Both the position numbers and the translations under genes were made by a program. A DNA stretch of 64,000 bases. Source: Planctomycetaceae bacterium. GTDB lineage: Bacteria; Planctomycetota; Planctomycetia; Pirellulales; Pirellulaceae. The notes beneath the pieces were generated by a model. That model ran no database searches. It was not told the DNA's origin and saw only the letters and a program-made list of their open reading frames with translations. Position 1 is the stretch's first letter. Each line of letters begins with the position of its first letter. The stretch spans positions 1 through 64,000 of the forward strand of contig JACKHM010000003.1 in the NCBI GenBank assembly GCA_020638995.1. The letters run 5' to 3'. Below are positions 34,684-42,881 of this stretch, in pieces.

Positions 34684-35096
34684 AGGAACTCCTTCACTGC
34701 CTCGTAGAATTTCTGCCAATCGACCTTGTCCAGATCGCCTTTCTTCGTGCTGCTGCGGTGGGCGATGATCTGATTCTGCATTTCGAGAAGCGCTATGGCC
34801 TGCCGAAAGCTCAACCCCTCGTCCCCAGCGAACTCGGCAAGTGCCTTCGGTATCTGGACTTCTTCAGCGGGCTGTTGCTTTGTCTTCTTCGGTGCGTCCT
34901 TGCCGGTCATCAAGTAGTCAAGCGAAAGGCTCAACGCACGAGCGATGTCGAGGAGCTTGTCGGCTCCGACGTTTCGCTTCCCGTTTTCAAGGTCTGACAG
35001 GAAACTCTTGCTGATCCCGGCTTTCGTGGCCAGATCGTCCTGCTTCCACTCAAGCTCTTCTCGACGAGCCTTGATTCGTTCTCCAACAGTCGCCAT
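34680..35096 (-). CDS. XRE-family helix-turn-helix regulator
   Basis: The start is the ATG at 35096-35094, 8 nt after AAGGA. About 138 residues. The N-terminal XRE/Cro helix-turn-helix reads KQDDLATKAGISKSFLSDLE (residues 18-37). The C-terminal part has a helical stretch (FRQAIALLEMQNQII) that could dimerise or contact the protease. It is the first gene of the minus-strand operon and lies divergent from the cyclase operon. The pairing with an ImmA-type protease is the classic derepression switch of phages and integrative elements, suggesting that the defence genes are kept silent until induced. Confidence 0.9.
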   Translation of the reverse strand: MATVGERIKARREELEWKQDDLATKAGISKSFLSDLENGKRNVGADKLLDIARALSLSLDYLMTGKDAPKKTKQQPAEEVQIPKALAEFAGDEGLSFRQAIALLEMQNQIIAHRSSTKKGDLDKVDWQKFYEAVKEFL

Positions 35097-35140
35097 TCGG
35101 CACATCCTTTGACTGCCACCTGCGTGAACTAAACGAAAAC

Positions 35141-35169
35141 ATCGTACAGCTTTACGTAATCCGCTTCAA
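35141..35169 (-). promoter_or_regulatory. Putative promoter and operator of the XRE/restriction operon
   Basis: On the minus strand TTGAAG (35169-35164) and TACGAT (35146-35141) are 17 bp apart, ahead of the regulator start at 35096. A small inverted repeat, CGTA-N6-TACG (35143-35156), overlaps the -10 region and could be the autoregulatory operator. Both boxes are imperfect. Confidence 0.35.
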
Positions 35170-35194
35170 GCAGCGTCTTCGACAGGCAGACGTG

Positions 35195-35224
35195 TTGACT
35201 TCTTGCATAGCGAACTGATAGCAT
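35195..35224 (+). promoter_or_regulatory. Putative promoter of the cyclase/E2/TIR operon
   Basis: TTGACT (35195-35200) and TAGCAT (35219-35224) are 18 bp apart, 70 bp ahead of the cyclase start. It lies back to back with the XRE promoter, so a repressor bound between them could affect both operons. Confidence 0.35.
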
Positions 35225-35293
35225 GTAGCGATATTAACGATTGCGGTAAGTGTGCTGCCTGATGTTTCCTCGATCTGCCAAGGAGAAATCGAG

Positions 35294-36859
35294 ATGGTGT
35301 GGAATGAGAAGCGGTCACGGGAACGAGTTAAGAAGAACGACTTCAGTGACTTTGAGGTCAACGTCCAAGACCTGTCACGGTCGATGGACTTCACAAACCT
35401 TGGGAGAAAGGATGTACGCCGGGCGGAAGGCGTCCATTTGTATGTAGACGTTCCCAACTTCCACCGAGCAGTGGATGACGCCGGGAACGACAAGCAGAAG
35501 CAGCGGAAGCTGGTGCGTGCTTCCAGCGTTCTGCGCCGAATTCAGGGCAGTTTGATGAAGGATGACGATGTTGGTGACATCCAGCGTCAGACCGTCCGAG
35601 CGCACGGATTGGTCTTCAAGCCTTACAATGGCAAAGATACGCCAAAGGATGGCGACCGAGCGAAGCGGGCGGTGATTCACGCCATCACGCAGAATACGTA
35701 TGTGCTTGACGTGTTCAACGGCGTTTTCAGCGATGTCCGTGACTTCAGCAGTGCCGTTGGTTTGGCCAGCGGAGCGAGTTACATCTGTAACGTCGGCAAG
35801 ACCGGCAAACGAGAACTGATTTCACTAGGTACGTGTGCCAATCTTGCTGCCAAGATAATCGGGGGGCGAGACTCGATAACGATCACCGACAAAATGTACG
35901 ATGTGCTGCCTGATTGTCTTCAGGAGCACTTCGAGAAACACGATGTCGTGTCCGGGGTTCAGACGTACCGAGCGACGGGTCTTCGTTGGAGTCGCAATAC
36001 CGAGTTGGCAGATGAGCTTGGTGTGACGTGGGACGAAAAGAAGTGGCAGCAGGAAACCGAAAAGCATCGAGACAATCTTCCCCTCGACCAGATCAACATT
36101 TCCGAAGCCACGACCCTGATTGATGTATCTAAGCTGACTGAACGCAACTGCAAACGAACCGAAGCGGTGACATTTTATGCCGACCTCGATGGGTTCACCC
36201 GGTACGTTCAAGAGGCTGAATCCGACGATAAGGTCATCAGCCTGATTCGGCAGTTTCACATGATCCGAGCCGAGTTCCATTCGGTTGTCGGCACCGACTA
36301 CGACGGGCTGGCACTGCAACACCGAGGAGACTGCATTCTCGGTATCATGCACCTGCCGTCTGGCAACGGCGATCTTGACGAACGGTGCCAAGATGCCGTC
36401 GATCTCGCCATCGGCCTTCAGTCCTCAATGGAGCATGTCTTGAACGAGCATCTGACTGACCGGAAAGATATTCACGTTGCTGTAGGTATGGATGTTGGGA
36501 AGGTCATCGTCTCACGGCTCGGCAAGCAAGGTGAACGAATCACGATTTGTTTCGGCCCGGAGGTGACAGAGGCCGAGCGACTTCAGACGATTTCCTCCGC
36601 AAAGCAAATCCGCATTTCCAGCGAGATTTACGATCAACTCGACGATGAAGATGTCATGGAGGAATTTACCAAGCGGGGCTCGGCATACGTCGCCACCAAT
36701 CTGACCTTTCCGAAGCTGGATGAGAAAAGGGAAGAGAAGGCTGCGGAGGCTGGCAGTCTTGGTGCGAACGTAAACGAGGGTCAAATCCGAGTGACGACGG
36801 CGGCAACGGCCACTGCTGCTCGACCATGGCACGACAGCAAGCCTTGGAGGTCGGAGTGA
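35294..36859 (+). CDS. Pycsar-like tandem class III nucleotidyl cyclase
   Basis: The ATG at 35294 follows AAGGAG by 8 nt; an upstream GTG is less likely. 521 residues. There are two class III cyclase-like domains. The first (about 45-205) has LYVDVPNF with one Asp, but the second metal Asp is not seen. The second (about 290-450) has FYADLDGF with D297 and D299, then RGDCILG with D346, so it is the catalytic half. Pycsar cyclases make cCMP or cUMP on phage infection. The next two genes are an E2-like protein and a cNMP-binding TIR effector. Which nucleotide is cyclised cannot be read from the sequence with certainty. Confidence 0.85.
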   Translation: MVWNEKRSRERVKKNDFSDFEVNVQDLSRSMDFTNLGRKDVRRAEGVHLYVDVPNFHRAVDDAGNDKQKQRKLVRASSVLRRIQGSLMKDDDVGDIQRQTVRAHGLVFKPYNGKDTPKDGDRAKRAVIHAITQNTYVLDVFNGVFSDVRDFSSAVGLASGASYICNVGKTGKRELISLGTCANLAAKIIGGRDSITITDKMYDVLPDCLQEHFEKHDVVSGVQTYRATGLRWSRNTELADELGVTWDEKKWQQETEKHRDNLPLDQINISEATTLIDVSKLTERNCKRTEAVTFYADLDGFTRYVQEAESDDKVISLIRQFHMIRAEFHSVVGTDYDGLALQHRGDCILGIMHLPSGNGDLDERCQDAVDLAIGLQSSMEHVLNEHLTDRKDIHVAVGMDVGKVIVSRLGKQGERITICFGPEVTEAERLQTISSAKQIRISSEIYDQLDDEDVMEEFTKRGSAYVATNLTFPKLDEKREEKAAEAGSLGANVNEGQIRVTTAATATAARPWHDSKPWRSE

Positions 36860-36863
36860 TCGA

Positions 36864-37445
36864 ATGTGGCACGAAGCCGACCCAGTGCGTTGGAAGCGGG
36901 AGCAGGCCATCGCTTCCAAACTACTCGGAGATTTCGAGAGTGGAATCGACAGCAACCGGACTGCGTACATCCGAGGCACGTTCAACGTCTATTCGGAACA
37001 TGGACACCTCTACGAATCGGCAAGGCTGCGCATCGAGTATCCGAAGACGTTCCCGGTCAGAAATCAGCCACCCTCCGTTTATCTGGAAAGTCACCGAGAT
37101 CGCTGGAAGAACTCGGGCGACAGTCACATTGAAAGTGACTGGCGGCTTTGCCTGTTTGTTCCCGGTGAATCCGGTATCGACTTTTCGTCCCCGACCTCTC
37201 TCAACGACCTGTTCGCCGTTATCTACACCTTCCTGCTCAAGCAGCGAATCTATCAGAAACGGTTGGCCAAGACGCTCATCACAGGAGACGTTGCCAAGTG
37301 GCCCGGTGAAGATCGCTCACACGGTGAACAGGGAATCCGAGAAGCAATTCGAGCAATGGGCAGCGTTGGAAGAAATGCCCCTTGCCCTTGCGGAAGCGGC
37401 CTGAAGTATAAGAAGTGTCACATGCGCAAGTTCGACCGACGATAG
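36864..37445 (+). CDS. E2-like protein with C-terminal SEC-C zinc motif, in a cyclase operon
   Basis: The ATG is 4 bp after the cyclase stop and preceded by GGAG. 193 residues. The fold pattern is that of the E2 (UBC-like) proteins of CBASS type II: LRIEYPKTFPVRNQPPSVYL, then His88 eight residues before Cys96 in HIESDWRLCLF, then WPGED (146-150) with HG (153-154). Cys96 is the expected catalytic cysteine. The tail carries a SEC-C motif, CPCGSG...KCH (C174, C176, C185, H186), which binds zinc. Short CBASS systems with a stand-alone E2 prime the cyclase by C-terminal attachment. Here the partner is a class III (Pycsar-type) cyclase, so its role is unknown. Confidence 0.75.
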   Translation: MWHEADPVRWKREQAIASKLLGDFESGIDSNRTAYIRGTFNVYSEHGHLYESARLRIEYPKTFPVRNQPPSVYLESHRDRWKNSGDSHIESDWRLCLFVPGESGIDFSSPTSLNDLFAVIYTFLLKQRIYQKRLAKTLITGDVAKWPGEDRSHGEQGIREAIRAMGSVGRNAPCPCGSGLKYKKCHMRKFDRR

Positions 37446-37471
37446 CGACAGGCGGTGAAAGGGATCGAATC

Positions 37472-38392
37472 ATGATCGAACGATTTGAAGGCGAGGATGG
37501 CAAACGCCTGTTGGCGGAAGCACTCACCGACCAACGAATTGTCAACGGGGACAAGACGGTGGTGGCCCGGCTACTCGAAGTTAGTCAGCTTCGAGAACTG
37601 AAGACAGGCGATATTCTCATTACTCAGGACGCTGACGACAACGACATCTACTTTGTGATTTCAGGGAGTTTGACTATCGAAGCGAACGGTCGTCCGGTGG
37701 CAACACGAAATGCCGGAACGCACGTTGGAGAGATGGCCCTGATCGACCGCAAGGCCCGTAGGTCGGCAACTGTGCTGGCCGCAGAGAAGACGGTGGTTGC
37801 ACGGGTAACTGAGGCTCAATTCAGCAGTTTGGCGGATGACAACCCAGACTTATGGCGGCGAATCGCCGTCGAGCTATGTGACCGCCTGCGCAGTCGAAAT
37901 CGCTTGATTCGTAGGCCGAACGAAATACCCAACGTGTTCATTTGCTCGTCGAGCGAGAAGCTGACGTATGCCGAAGGCATTCAGTTGGGCCTCGACCATC
38001 ATCGCAGTAGCGTTTCAGTCTGGACCGATCAAGTGTTCGGGCCGACCAAGCAGACGATGGAAGACCTTGAACGGGAATTGCAGATTGCCGACTTCGGAGT
38101 TGCTGTCGTGATGGGCGAGGATGTTGTCCGTAGCAGGAGTGAACAGAAGTCTGCGCCACGAGACAATGTTGTGTTTGAACTCGGTCTGTTCATGGGACAG
38201 CTTGGCCGAGAACGCACAGTGATTATCAGCCCAAGGAACATCGACTTGAAAATGCCAAGCGATTTGCTCGGGCTAAATCCGCTGACGTTCTTACCGCCCA
38301 GTGACCCGACCAACCAAAGAAAACTGGCCACAGCGCTTGCGCCAGTATGTACTCAATTAAAGGCGCTGTTCGACCGGCTTGGCCCACGGTGA
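37472..38392 (+). CDS. PycTIR-like effector: cyclic-nucleotide-binding domain plus TIR-like domain
   Basis: 306 residues, 26 bp after the E2-like gene. Residues 20-125 form a cyclic-nucleotide-binding barrel with the phosphate-binding cassette GEMALIDRKARRSA (86-99). Residues 152-300 are a TIR-like domain of the predicted nucleotide-binding type (CAP12/PycTIR-like): VFICSSSEKL, then a segment with DQVFGP, then NVVFELGLFMGQLGRERT, in which Glu236 is the likely catalytic residue. The natural reading is that the cyclic nucleotide made by the upstream cyclase binds the barrel and triggers NAD+ cleavage, causing abortive infection. Both domains look complete. Confidence 0.9.
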   Translation: MIERFEGEDGKRLLAEALTDQRIVNGDKTVVARLLEVSQLRELKTGDILITQDADDNDIYFVISGSLTIEANGRPVATRNAGTHVGEMALIDRKARRSATVLAAEKTVVARVTEAQFSSLADDNPDLWRRIAVELCDRLRSRNRLIRRPNEIPNVFICSSSEKLTYAEGIQLGLDHHRSSVSVWTDQVFGPTKQTMEDLERELQIADFGVAVVMGEDVVRSRSEQKSAPRDNVVFELGLFMGQLGRERTVIISPRNIDLKMPSDLLGLNPLTFLPPSDPTNQRKLATALAPVCTQLKALFDRLGPR

Positions 38393-38413
38393 AAGTGGTG
38401 CGACAATGCTGCA

Positions 38414-39229
38414 ATGCGAATTCTCTTTCTCCACGGCTGGACCTCGGTTCCGGGCGGCGTGAAGCCGACTTACCTGAAAGAGCACGGGTACGAGATTGTG
38501 AATCCGGCGCTGCCGGATGAAGACTTTGAGGAGTCTGTTCGAATCGCCGAGGCCGAATACCAGACGCACCACCCCGACGTGATCGTCGGCTCCAGCCGTG
38601 GCGGCGCAGTCGCCATGAACATCGACTCCAAAGGCACGCCGCTTGTCCTCTTGTGCCCCGCATGGAAGAACTGGGGTTCAGCCACGACCATCAAACCCAA
38701 CACGATCATCCTGCATTCACGCCAAGACGACGTGATCCCATTTCAAGACTCGGAGGAACTTCTAACCAACAGCGGCCTGCCACCCGAGAAGCTCATCGAA
38801 GTCGGTGACGATCACCGGCTCGCCGATGAAGAGTCCCTCGAAGCGATGCTAGAAGCGTGCTTCGACGTGTGCCTGCCCGAGTGGAACGACGAGCAAAAGA
38901 AAGTGCTTCAGCAGGAATGGGACGGGCTTTGCTACTCAGCGGCGATGCGATGGATCACGGCTTCAAAAGGTTCTGATTGGCAAGTCGTCCACGGAACAGT
39001 CTTCAGCGGAGAACTTGACAAGCGAATCGAACACGCTTGGTGCGAACGTGATGATCTTGTCGTTGATCTGGCCATGCACCCTGAAGTACGAGTCATCGAC
39101 CGACACTCGTATTACCGGCTCATCCAGCCCGAAGTTAGCAAGCGATACTCGGTGAAGGAGGCTTTGTTCTTGTCGATCAGCACCGGTCATCACGGACCTT
39201 GGGACGAGTCAGAAGAACTGAAGGAATAG
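38414..39229 (+). CDS. Alpha/beta hydrolase (RBBP9/YdeN-like) with an added C-terminal domain
   Basis: 271 residues. The first 150 are a small alpha/beta hydrolase: RILFLHGW at the N-terminus, GSSRGGAVA (Ser nucleophile), HSRQDDVIP (Asp) and GDDHRLAD (His). The next 110 residues form a second unit rich in Trp and Asp (DVCLPEWNDEQKKVL, then HAWCERDDLVVD) that I do not recognise. The gene starts 22 bp after the TIR effector in the same direction and may belong to that operon. A role in immunity is not established; it could process a small molecule or acyl group. Confidence 0.65.
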   Translation: MRILFLHGWTSVPGGVKPTYLKEHGYEIVNPALPDEDFEESVRIAEAEYQTHHPDVIVGSSRGGAVAMNIDSKGTPLVLLCPAWKNWGSATTIKPNTIILHSRQDDVIPFQDSEELLTNSGLPPEKLIEVGDDHRLADEESLEAMLEACFDVCLPEWNDEQKKVLQQEWDGLCYSAAMRWITASKGSDWQVVHGTVFSGELDKRIEHAWCERDDLVVDLAMHPEVRVIDRHSYYRLIQPEVSKRYSVKEALFLSISTGHHGPWDESEELKE

Positions 39230-39255
39230 CGGGGCGGCGACGGCGGAGGCAAGAG

Positions 39256-39261
39256 TATAAT
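39256..39261 (+). promoter_or_regulatory. Possible -10 box upstream of the 39289 gene
   Basis: A perfect TATAAT lies 28 bp ahead of the ATG at 39289, with GGGAGG in between. No recognisable -35 box is 16-18 bp upstream, so this may be weak or need an activator. If real, the 39289 gene is transcribed apart from the cyclase operon. Confidence 0.35.
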
Positions 39262-39288
39262 ATCGACTCGTTAATTGGGAGGATTTGC

Positions 39289-40215
39289 ATGAAACTTGGC
39301 GTGGCGGCAGCTACACAAATCGCAGCCTTTATCTGTGGTGAAAAGGGAACTCCGTTCCCCTACAAAACAGGCCGGGAGCTAACTCTGTTCTTCACGGGAT
39401 TGGGGCATGGGTATCGGATCGAAGGGCACAGTTCTCGTGGGAATCTTGCGGAAACTGCGCTCGTAGAGATTGATAGACAAACAGGCGACGAAGATAGCGA
39501 GTATCCTTCACCCGAGATTGTCGAAATTCTTGAGGAGTTGATGAGTCCGACTGCGTTTGAGGCGTCGGACGACCCAGAGGCCGATTACCCGAAGGCGCTT
39601 AAAGCGATAAACCGTGTCTTGGGCCGGACTAATCTTCAAATCGTCTTGATTAACGGCAGGCCGACCGTTCAAACAACCGAGGGAATGCTTGTCTCCACGG
39701 CGAGCAAGAGTATCAAATCAGTGACCAAGCTGATGTTCGTTCCCTCCGTCTTCCAGATTCCAGACGATCCTGAGCCGAAGGATGACTTGGTTGCGGTCAT
39801 GATGCCCTTCGAGGCAGCCTTCGAGGGCGTGTTCAAGGCTATCAATCGCTCTTGCAGTGAACTTGATCTTCGCTGCTTTCGTGTGAAGGATATTTGGAAA
39901 GAGAGCCAGATCATTCAAGACATCTTCGAGTTGATTCTCGTCTCACGCATCGTCGTTGTCGATTTTAGCGAGGAAAACACGAACGTTTTCTACGAAGCGG
40001 GAATTGCTCACACTCTGGGAAAGGAAGTCGTCCCACTCGCCCAGTCTGTGAAGAACGATGTACCATTCGATCTCCGGTCGCATCGAGTCATCGAGTACAA
40101 AAACAACGAGCAAGGCTTGCGAGAAATGTCGCAAAAGCTCAAGAAAAGGCTCCGCACAATTCTCGACGGACATGATTGGAATTCTATCTCTATGGAGGAT
40201 GATATTCCGTTCTGA
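39289..40215 (+). CDS. Nucleoside 2-deoxyribosyltransferase/TIR-like protein with unknown N-terminal domain
   Basis: The ATG at 39289 follows GGGAGGA by 6 nt. 308 residues. The N-terminal 60 residues (LGVAAATQIAAFICGEKG, then ELTLFFTGLG) form a helical unit of the kind fused to abortive-infection proteins. The C-terminal 150 residues have the NDT/TIR-like pattern: LVAVMMPFE, then RVKDI, then VVVDFSEENTNVFYEAGIAH, where the Glu is the expected catalytic residue, and PFDLRSHRVIEY. Such domains cut glycosidic bonds of nucleosides or NAD-like molecules. It closes the defence island and may be a second effector or an independent toxin; no cognate antitoxin is visible. Confidence 0.65.
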   Translation: MKLGVAAATQIAAFICGEKGTPFPYKTGRELTLFFTGLGHGYRIEGHSSRGNLAETALVEIDRQTGDEDSEYPSPEIVEILEELMSPTAFEASDDPEADYPKALKAINRVLGRTNLQIVLINGRPTVQTTEGMLVSTASKSIKSVTKLMFVPSVFQIPDDPEPKDDLVAVMMPFEAAFEGVFKAINRSCSELDLRCFRVKDIWKESQIIQDIFELILVSRIVVVDFSEENTNVFYEAGIAHTLGKEVVPLAQSVKNDVPFDLRSHRVIEYKNNEQGLREMSQKLKKRLRTILDGHDWNSISMEDDIPF

Positions 40216-40334
40216 ACTCTGCTGTACCGCTCGCTTCCCTGTACGGTGTTGCTGTCCTCGCTTCCTTCAACGCTCAATGTTGGTTCGAGAATTAAGACCC
40301 GTAAACCATCCGCCAAGGAATGGAGATCGCAATT

Positions 40335-41153
40335 ATGATGGCGTCCAGCAAACCTCTGTCGTTCGTCGCCTGTGCCTTCTTCTTCATTCCGATGGCCATC
40401 GCTGTCGAGCCTGTGCAACCACTGATCGTCGCCCACCGTGGGCTGCTCCGTCACGCCCCGGAAAACACACTGGCCAATTTCCGTGCTTGCCTTGAACTGC
40501 GCATCGGCTTCGAGTTCGACGTTGAAAGAACCAAAGACGACCACTTGGTCTGTATCCACGACAGCACCGTTGATCGGACCACCAGCGGCACGGGCAAGGT
40601 CTCTGAACTGACGCTGGCACAAATTCGTGAACTCGACGCTGGAAGTTGGTTTGATCCTAAGTTCGCCGGTGAGAAGGTGCCGACCGTCGATGAAGTGCTG
40701 CAACTGATCGCCGAGTACCGACAGCATGATGTTTTGATTGCCGTTGACCTTAAAGCGGAAAGCGTCGGGTCGGATGTAGTGCGACTGGCCGAGAAGCACA
40801 AGGTTTTGGACAAGCTCTTGTTCATCGGCAGAACGATCACCGAGCCCGAGTTGCGTAAGCAGATCAAGGATGCTTCGGCCAAGGCTCACACCGCCGCCGT
40901 TGCCAACAATGCCGACGAGTTTCCCAAGGCTTTTGCTGCTCCAAATGCGGATTGGGTTTACGTTCGGTATCTGCCGACCAAAGAGCAGATCGAGGCTGTT
41001 CATCGAGCAGGCAAGAAGGCGTTCATTGCTGGCTCAACGGTTGCCGGAAACGTGCCCGAGAACTGGCAACATTGCGCCGACGTTGGAATCGACGGCATCC
41101 TGACCGACTACCCACTTGATCTGCGGACGGCCCTCAAGCGGCCACTGGAGTGA
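40335..41153 (+). CDS. Secreted glycerophosphodiester phosphodiesterase-family protein
   Basis: The start is taken at the ATG 40335, 9 nt after GGAG; an in-frame ATG at 40320 is less well spaced. About 272 residues with a signal peptide (ending near AIA). GDPD motifs are all present: AHRG, APENT, FEFDVERTKDDHLV, IHDSTVDRT, and the late GIDGILTDYPLDL. It should release glycerol-phosphate from deacylated phospholipids or similar diesters outside the cytoplasm. It is complete, unlike the copy at the left edge of the window, and the two are not close copies. Confidence 0.85.
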   Translation: MMASSKPLSFVACAFFFIPMAIAVEPVQPLIVAHRGLLRHAPENTLANFRACLELRIGFEFDVERTKDDHLVCIHDSTVDRTTSGTGKVSELTLAQIRELDAGSWFDPKFAGEKVPTVDEVLQLIAEYRQHDVLIAVDLKAESVGSDVVRLAEKHKVLDKLLFIGRTITEPELRKQIKDASAKAHTAAVANNADEFPKAFAAPNADWVYVRYLPTKEQIEAVHRAGKKAFIAGSTVAGNVPENWQHCADVGIDGILTDYPLDLRTALKRPLE

Positions 41154-41253
41154 CGGTGTTTGGCGATGGTGCTCTCCAAATAGTCCCTTCCGCCAAGCGA
41201 ATAAGCAAGGTGTCTAACCGGCAGGCCGGAGGTGACTCAGAGCACGGCAAACA

Positions 41254-41898
41254 ATGAAGAAATTCCTCAGATTTGTAGCGACTGGCTATGTCTTCGGTAT
41301 TGGCGTCGAAATCCAGTACCGGCTGATGGGCCGATTCAATCCGCAGGCATTGGCGGCGGCGATATTTCTCTACCCGTTCATTCTGTCGTTTGCATGGCTT
41401 GGCCAAAAAGTCATCGACAAGTGCGTTTCACGACGCCTTGTGGCAGACATCGCCTGCTACTTTGCCTGCGGCATCTCGGGGCTCGCCATCGAGTGGATAC
41501 TGCTTGGGAATTCGCCCTCCGCCAACCCGAATGCGATTCAGATCGGAATGTTTTGCATGTGGGCGACATTTTGCTTCGGCCCACGGCTGCTGATCCGACA
41601 AGATGATTCCACACGCCGACTGCGCAGAAGAGTATGGCAGTTCTTCGGAGCCTACTTCGCCTTGTCCACGGTCATTGGGCTGTTGATTCCCGCTCCACAG
41701 ACTCGTTTCGTGGTTATCATCCTCGTTTCGGTCGCCGCATACATCGGCATAAACGTCCTGCTGCTGTGGCTGATGATTCAACAGCATCGAAACGAAACGA
41801 CGAGACGGCAGGTATTAGACAATGACGACGAGGCTATGATTCTCGCCGAGATAGTCCAACCCGCCGATGCCGGGAGTGCTGGTGGACACAACAGATAA
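41254..41898 (+). CDS. Integral membrane protein, unknown
   Basis: 214 residues with about five to six hydrophobic helices (residues 5-20, 35-52, 65-85, 95-112, 128-148, 152-175) and a charged cytoplasmic tail. It has no recognised family signature. Arg and Lys clusters (RRLRRRVW) sit between helices 4 and 5, consistent with an inside loop. The stop is 9 bp ahead of the next gene's ATG (41908), so the two may be co-transcribed. Confidence 0.7.
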   Translation: MKKFLRFVATGYVFGIGVEIQYRLMGRFNPQALAAAIFLYPFILSFAWLGQKVIDKCVSRRLVADIACYFACGISGLAIEWILLGNSPSANPNAIQIGMFCMWATFCFGPRLLIRQDDSTRRLRRRVWQFFGAYFALSTVIGLLIPAPQTRFVVIILVSVAAYIGINVLLLWLMIQQHRNETTRRQVLDNDDEAMILAEIVQPADAGSAGGHNR

Positions 41899-41907
41899 GG
41901 GATCAGC

Positions 41908-42816
41908 ATGACCGTTCTTCAATCCTTCCTCCTGTTTTCTCTGCTCACTGCCGATCCCCTGACTCCCGGCGACCATACACGCACATTGAAGGTTGGCGAT
42001 CTCGAACGCAGCTACCTCGTGCATGTTCCTCCGAAGTACGACCACAATAACCCGACACCGGTAGTGCTGATCTATCACGGCGGCGGCAGCAATGCCGAAG
42101 GCATGGTTCGATTTAGCGGAATGAACAACAAGTCGGATGAAGCTGGCTTCATCGCCGTCTATCCAAGCGGAACGGGCCGGTTTACAAGAGTGCTGACTTT
42201 CAACGGCGGCAACTGCTGCGGCTATGCCATGCAACAAAACGTGGACGACGTTGAGTTCACAAGAAAGCTACTCGACGATCTCGCCACGGTCATTAACGTC
42301 GATCAGAAACGAGTCTTCGCCACCGGCATGTCTAACGGAGGCATCATCGCCTACCGAATGGCCTCCGAGCTTTCCGACCGGATTGCGGCCATCGCTCCGG
42401 TCGGTGGTCCAATGGGAACGGAGACCTGCAACCCAAACCGACCGGTGCCAGTCATTCACTTTCACGGAACCGATGACGAGAATGCTCCGTTCAAAGGCGG
42501 CAAGGGCAAAGGCGTGTCGGGCACTGACTTCTACTCGGTCGAACATTCGATTCAGGCGTGGGTGAAAGCAAACGACTGCGACGGAGAACCGGTCGTCACG
42601 AAACAGCAACCCAGAGTGAATGACGGTACGACCATCATTCGCAAGACCTACGGCGGCGGTAAAGACGGATCAGAAGTTGTGCTGATCGAGATCGTTGGTG
42701 GCGGGCACACGTGGCCGGGCGGGCCGTCAAAAGTTCGATTTCTTGGCAAGACGACGATGAACATTTCCGCCAACGATGCGATGTGGGAGTTTTTTCAGAA
42801 CCATCCGATGAAGTGA
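41908..42816 (+). CDS. Secreted PHB-depolymerase/feruloyl-esterase-like hydrolase (LpqC-type)
   Basis: 302 residues with a signal-like N-terminus. The esterase domain carries VVLIYHGGG (oxyanion), FATGMSNGGIIAYRMA (nucleophile Ser), HFHGTDDENAPF (Asp) and GGGHTWPGG (His). This set is diagnostic of the LpqC/poly(3-hydroxybutyrate) depolymerase-like family. In planctomycetes such enzymes usually attack esterified polysaccharides rather than PHB, but the substrate is not visible. There is a GNCCGYA segment with paired cysteines. Confidence 0.85.
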   Translation: MTVLQSFLLFSLLTADPLTPGDHTRTLKVGDLERSYLVHVPPKYDHNNPTPVVLIYHGGGSNAEGMVRFSGMNNKSDEAGFIAVYPSGTGRFTRVLTFNGGNCCGYAMQQNVDDVEFTRKLLDDLATVINVDQKRVFATGMSNGGIIAYRMASELSDRIAAIAPVGGPMGTETCNPNRPVPVIHFHGTDDENAPFKGGKGKGVSGTDFYSVEHSIQAWVKANDCDGEPVVTKQQPRVNDGTTIIRKTYGGGKDGSEVVLIEIVGGGHTWPGGPSKVRFLGKTTMNISANDAMWEFFQNHPMK

Positions 42817-42881
42817 ACTTGCGCCGCCCATATCAATTAAGTACGGCGCACCTGCCTCGCCGCATCCCTCTCCGCATCGAA

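Noticed and set aside
36826..37404. Alternative plus-strand frame overlapping the E2-like gene
   Set aside because: Shadow frame; the frame starting at 36864 carries the ordered E2 and SEC-C motifs and follows GGAG.
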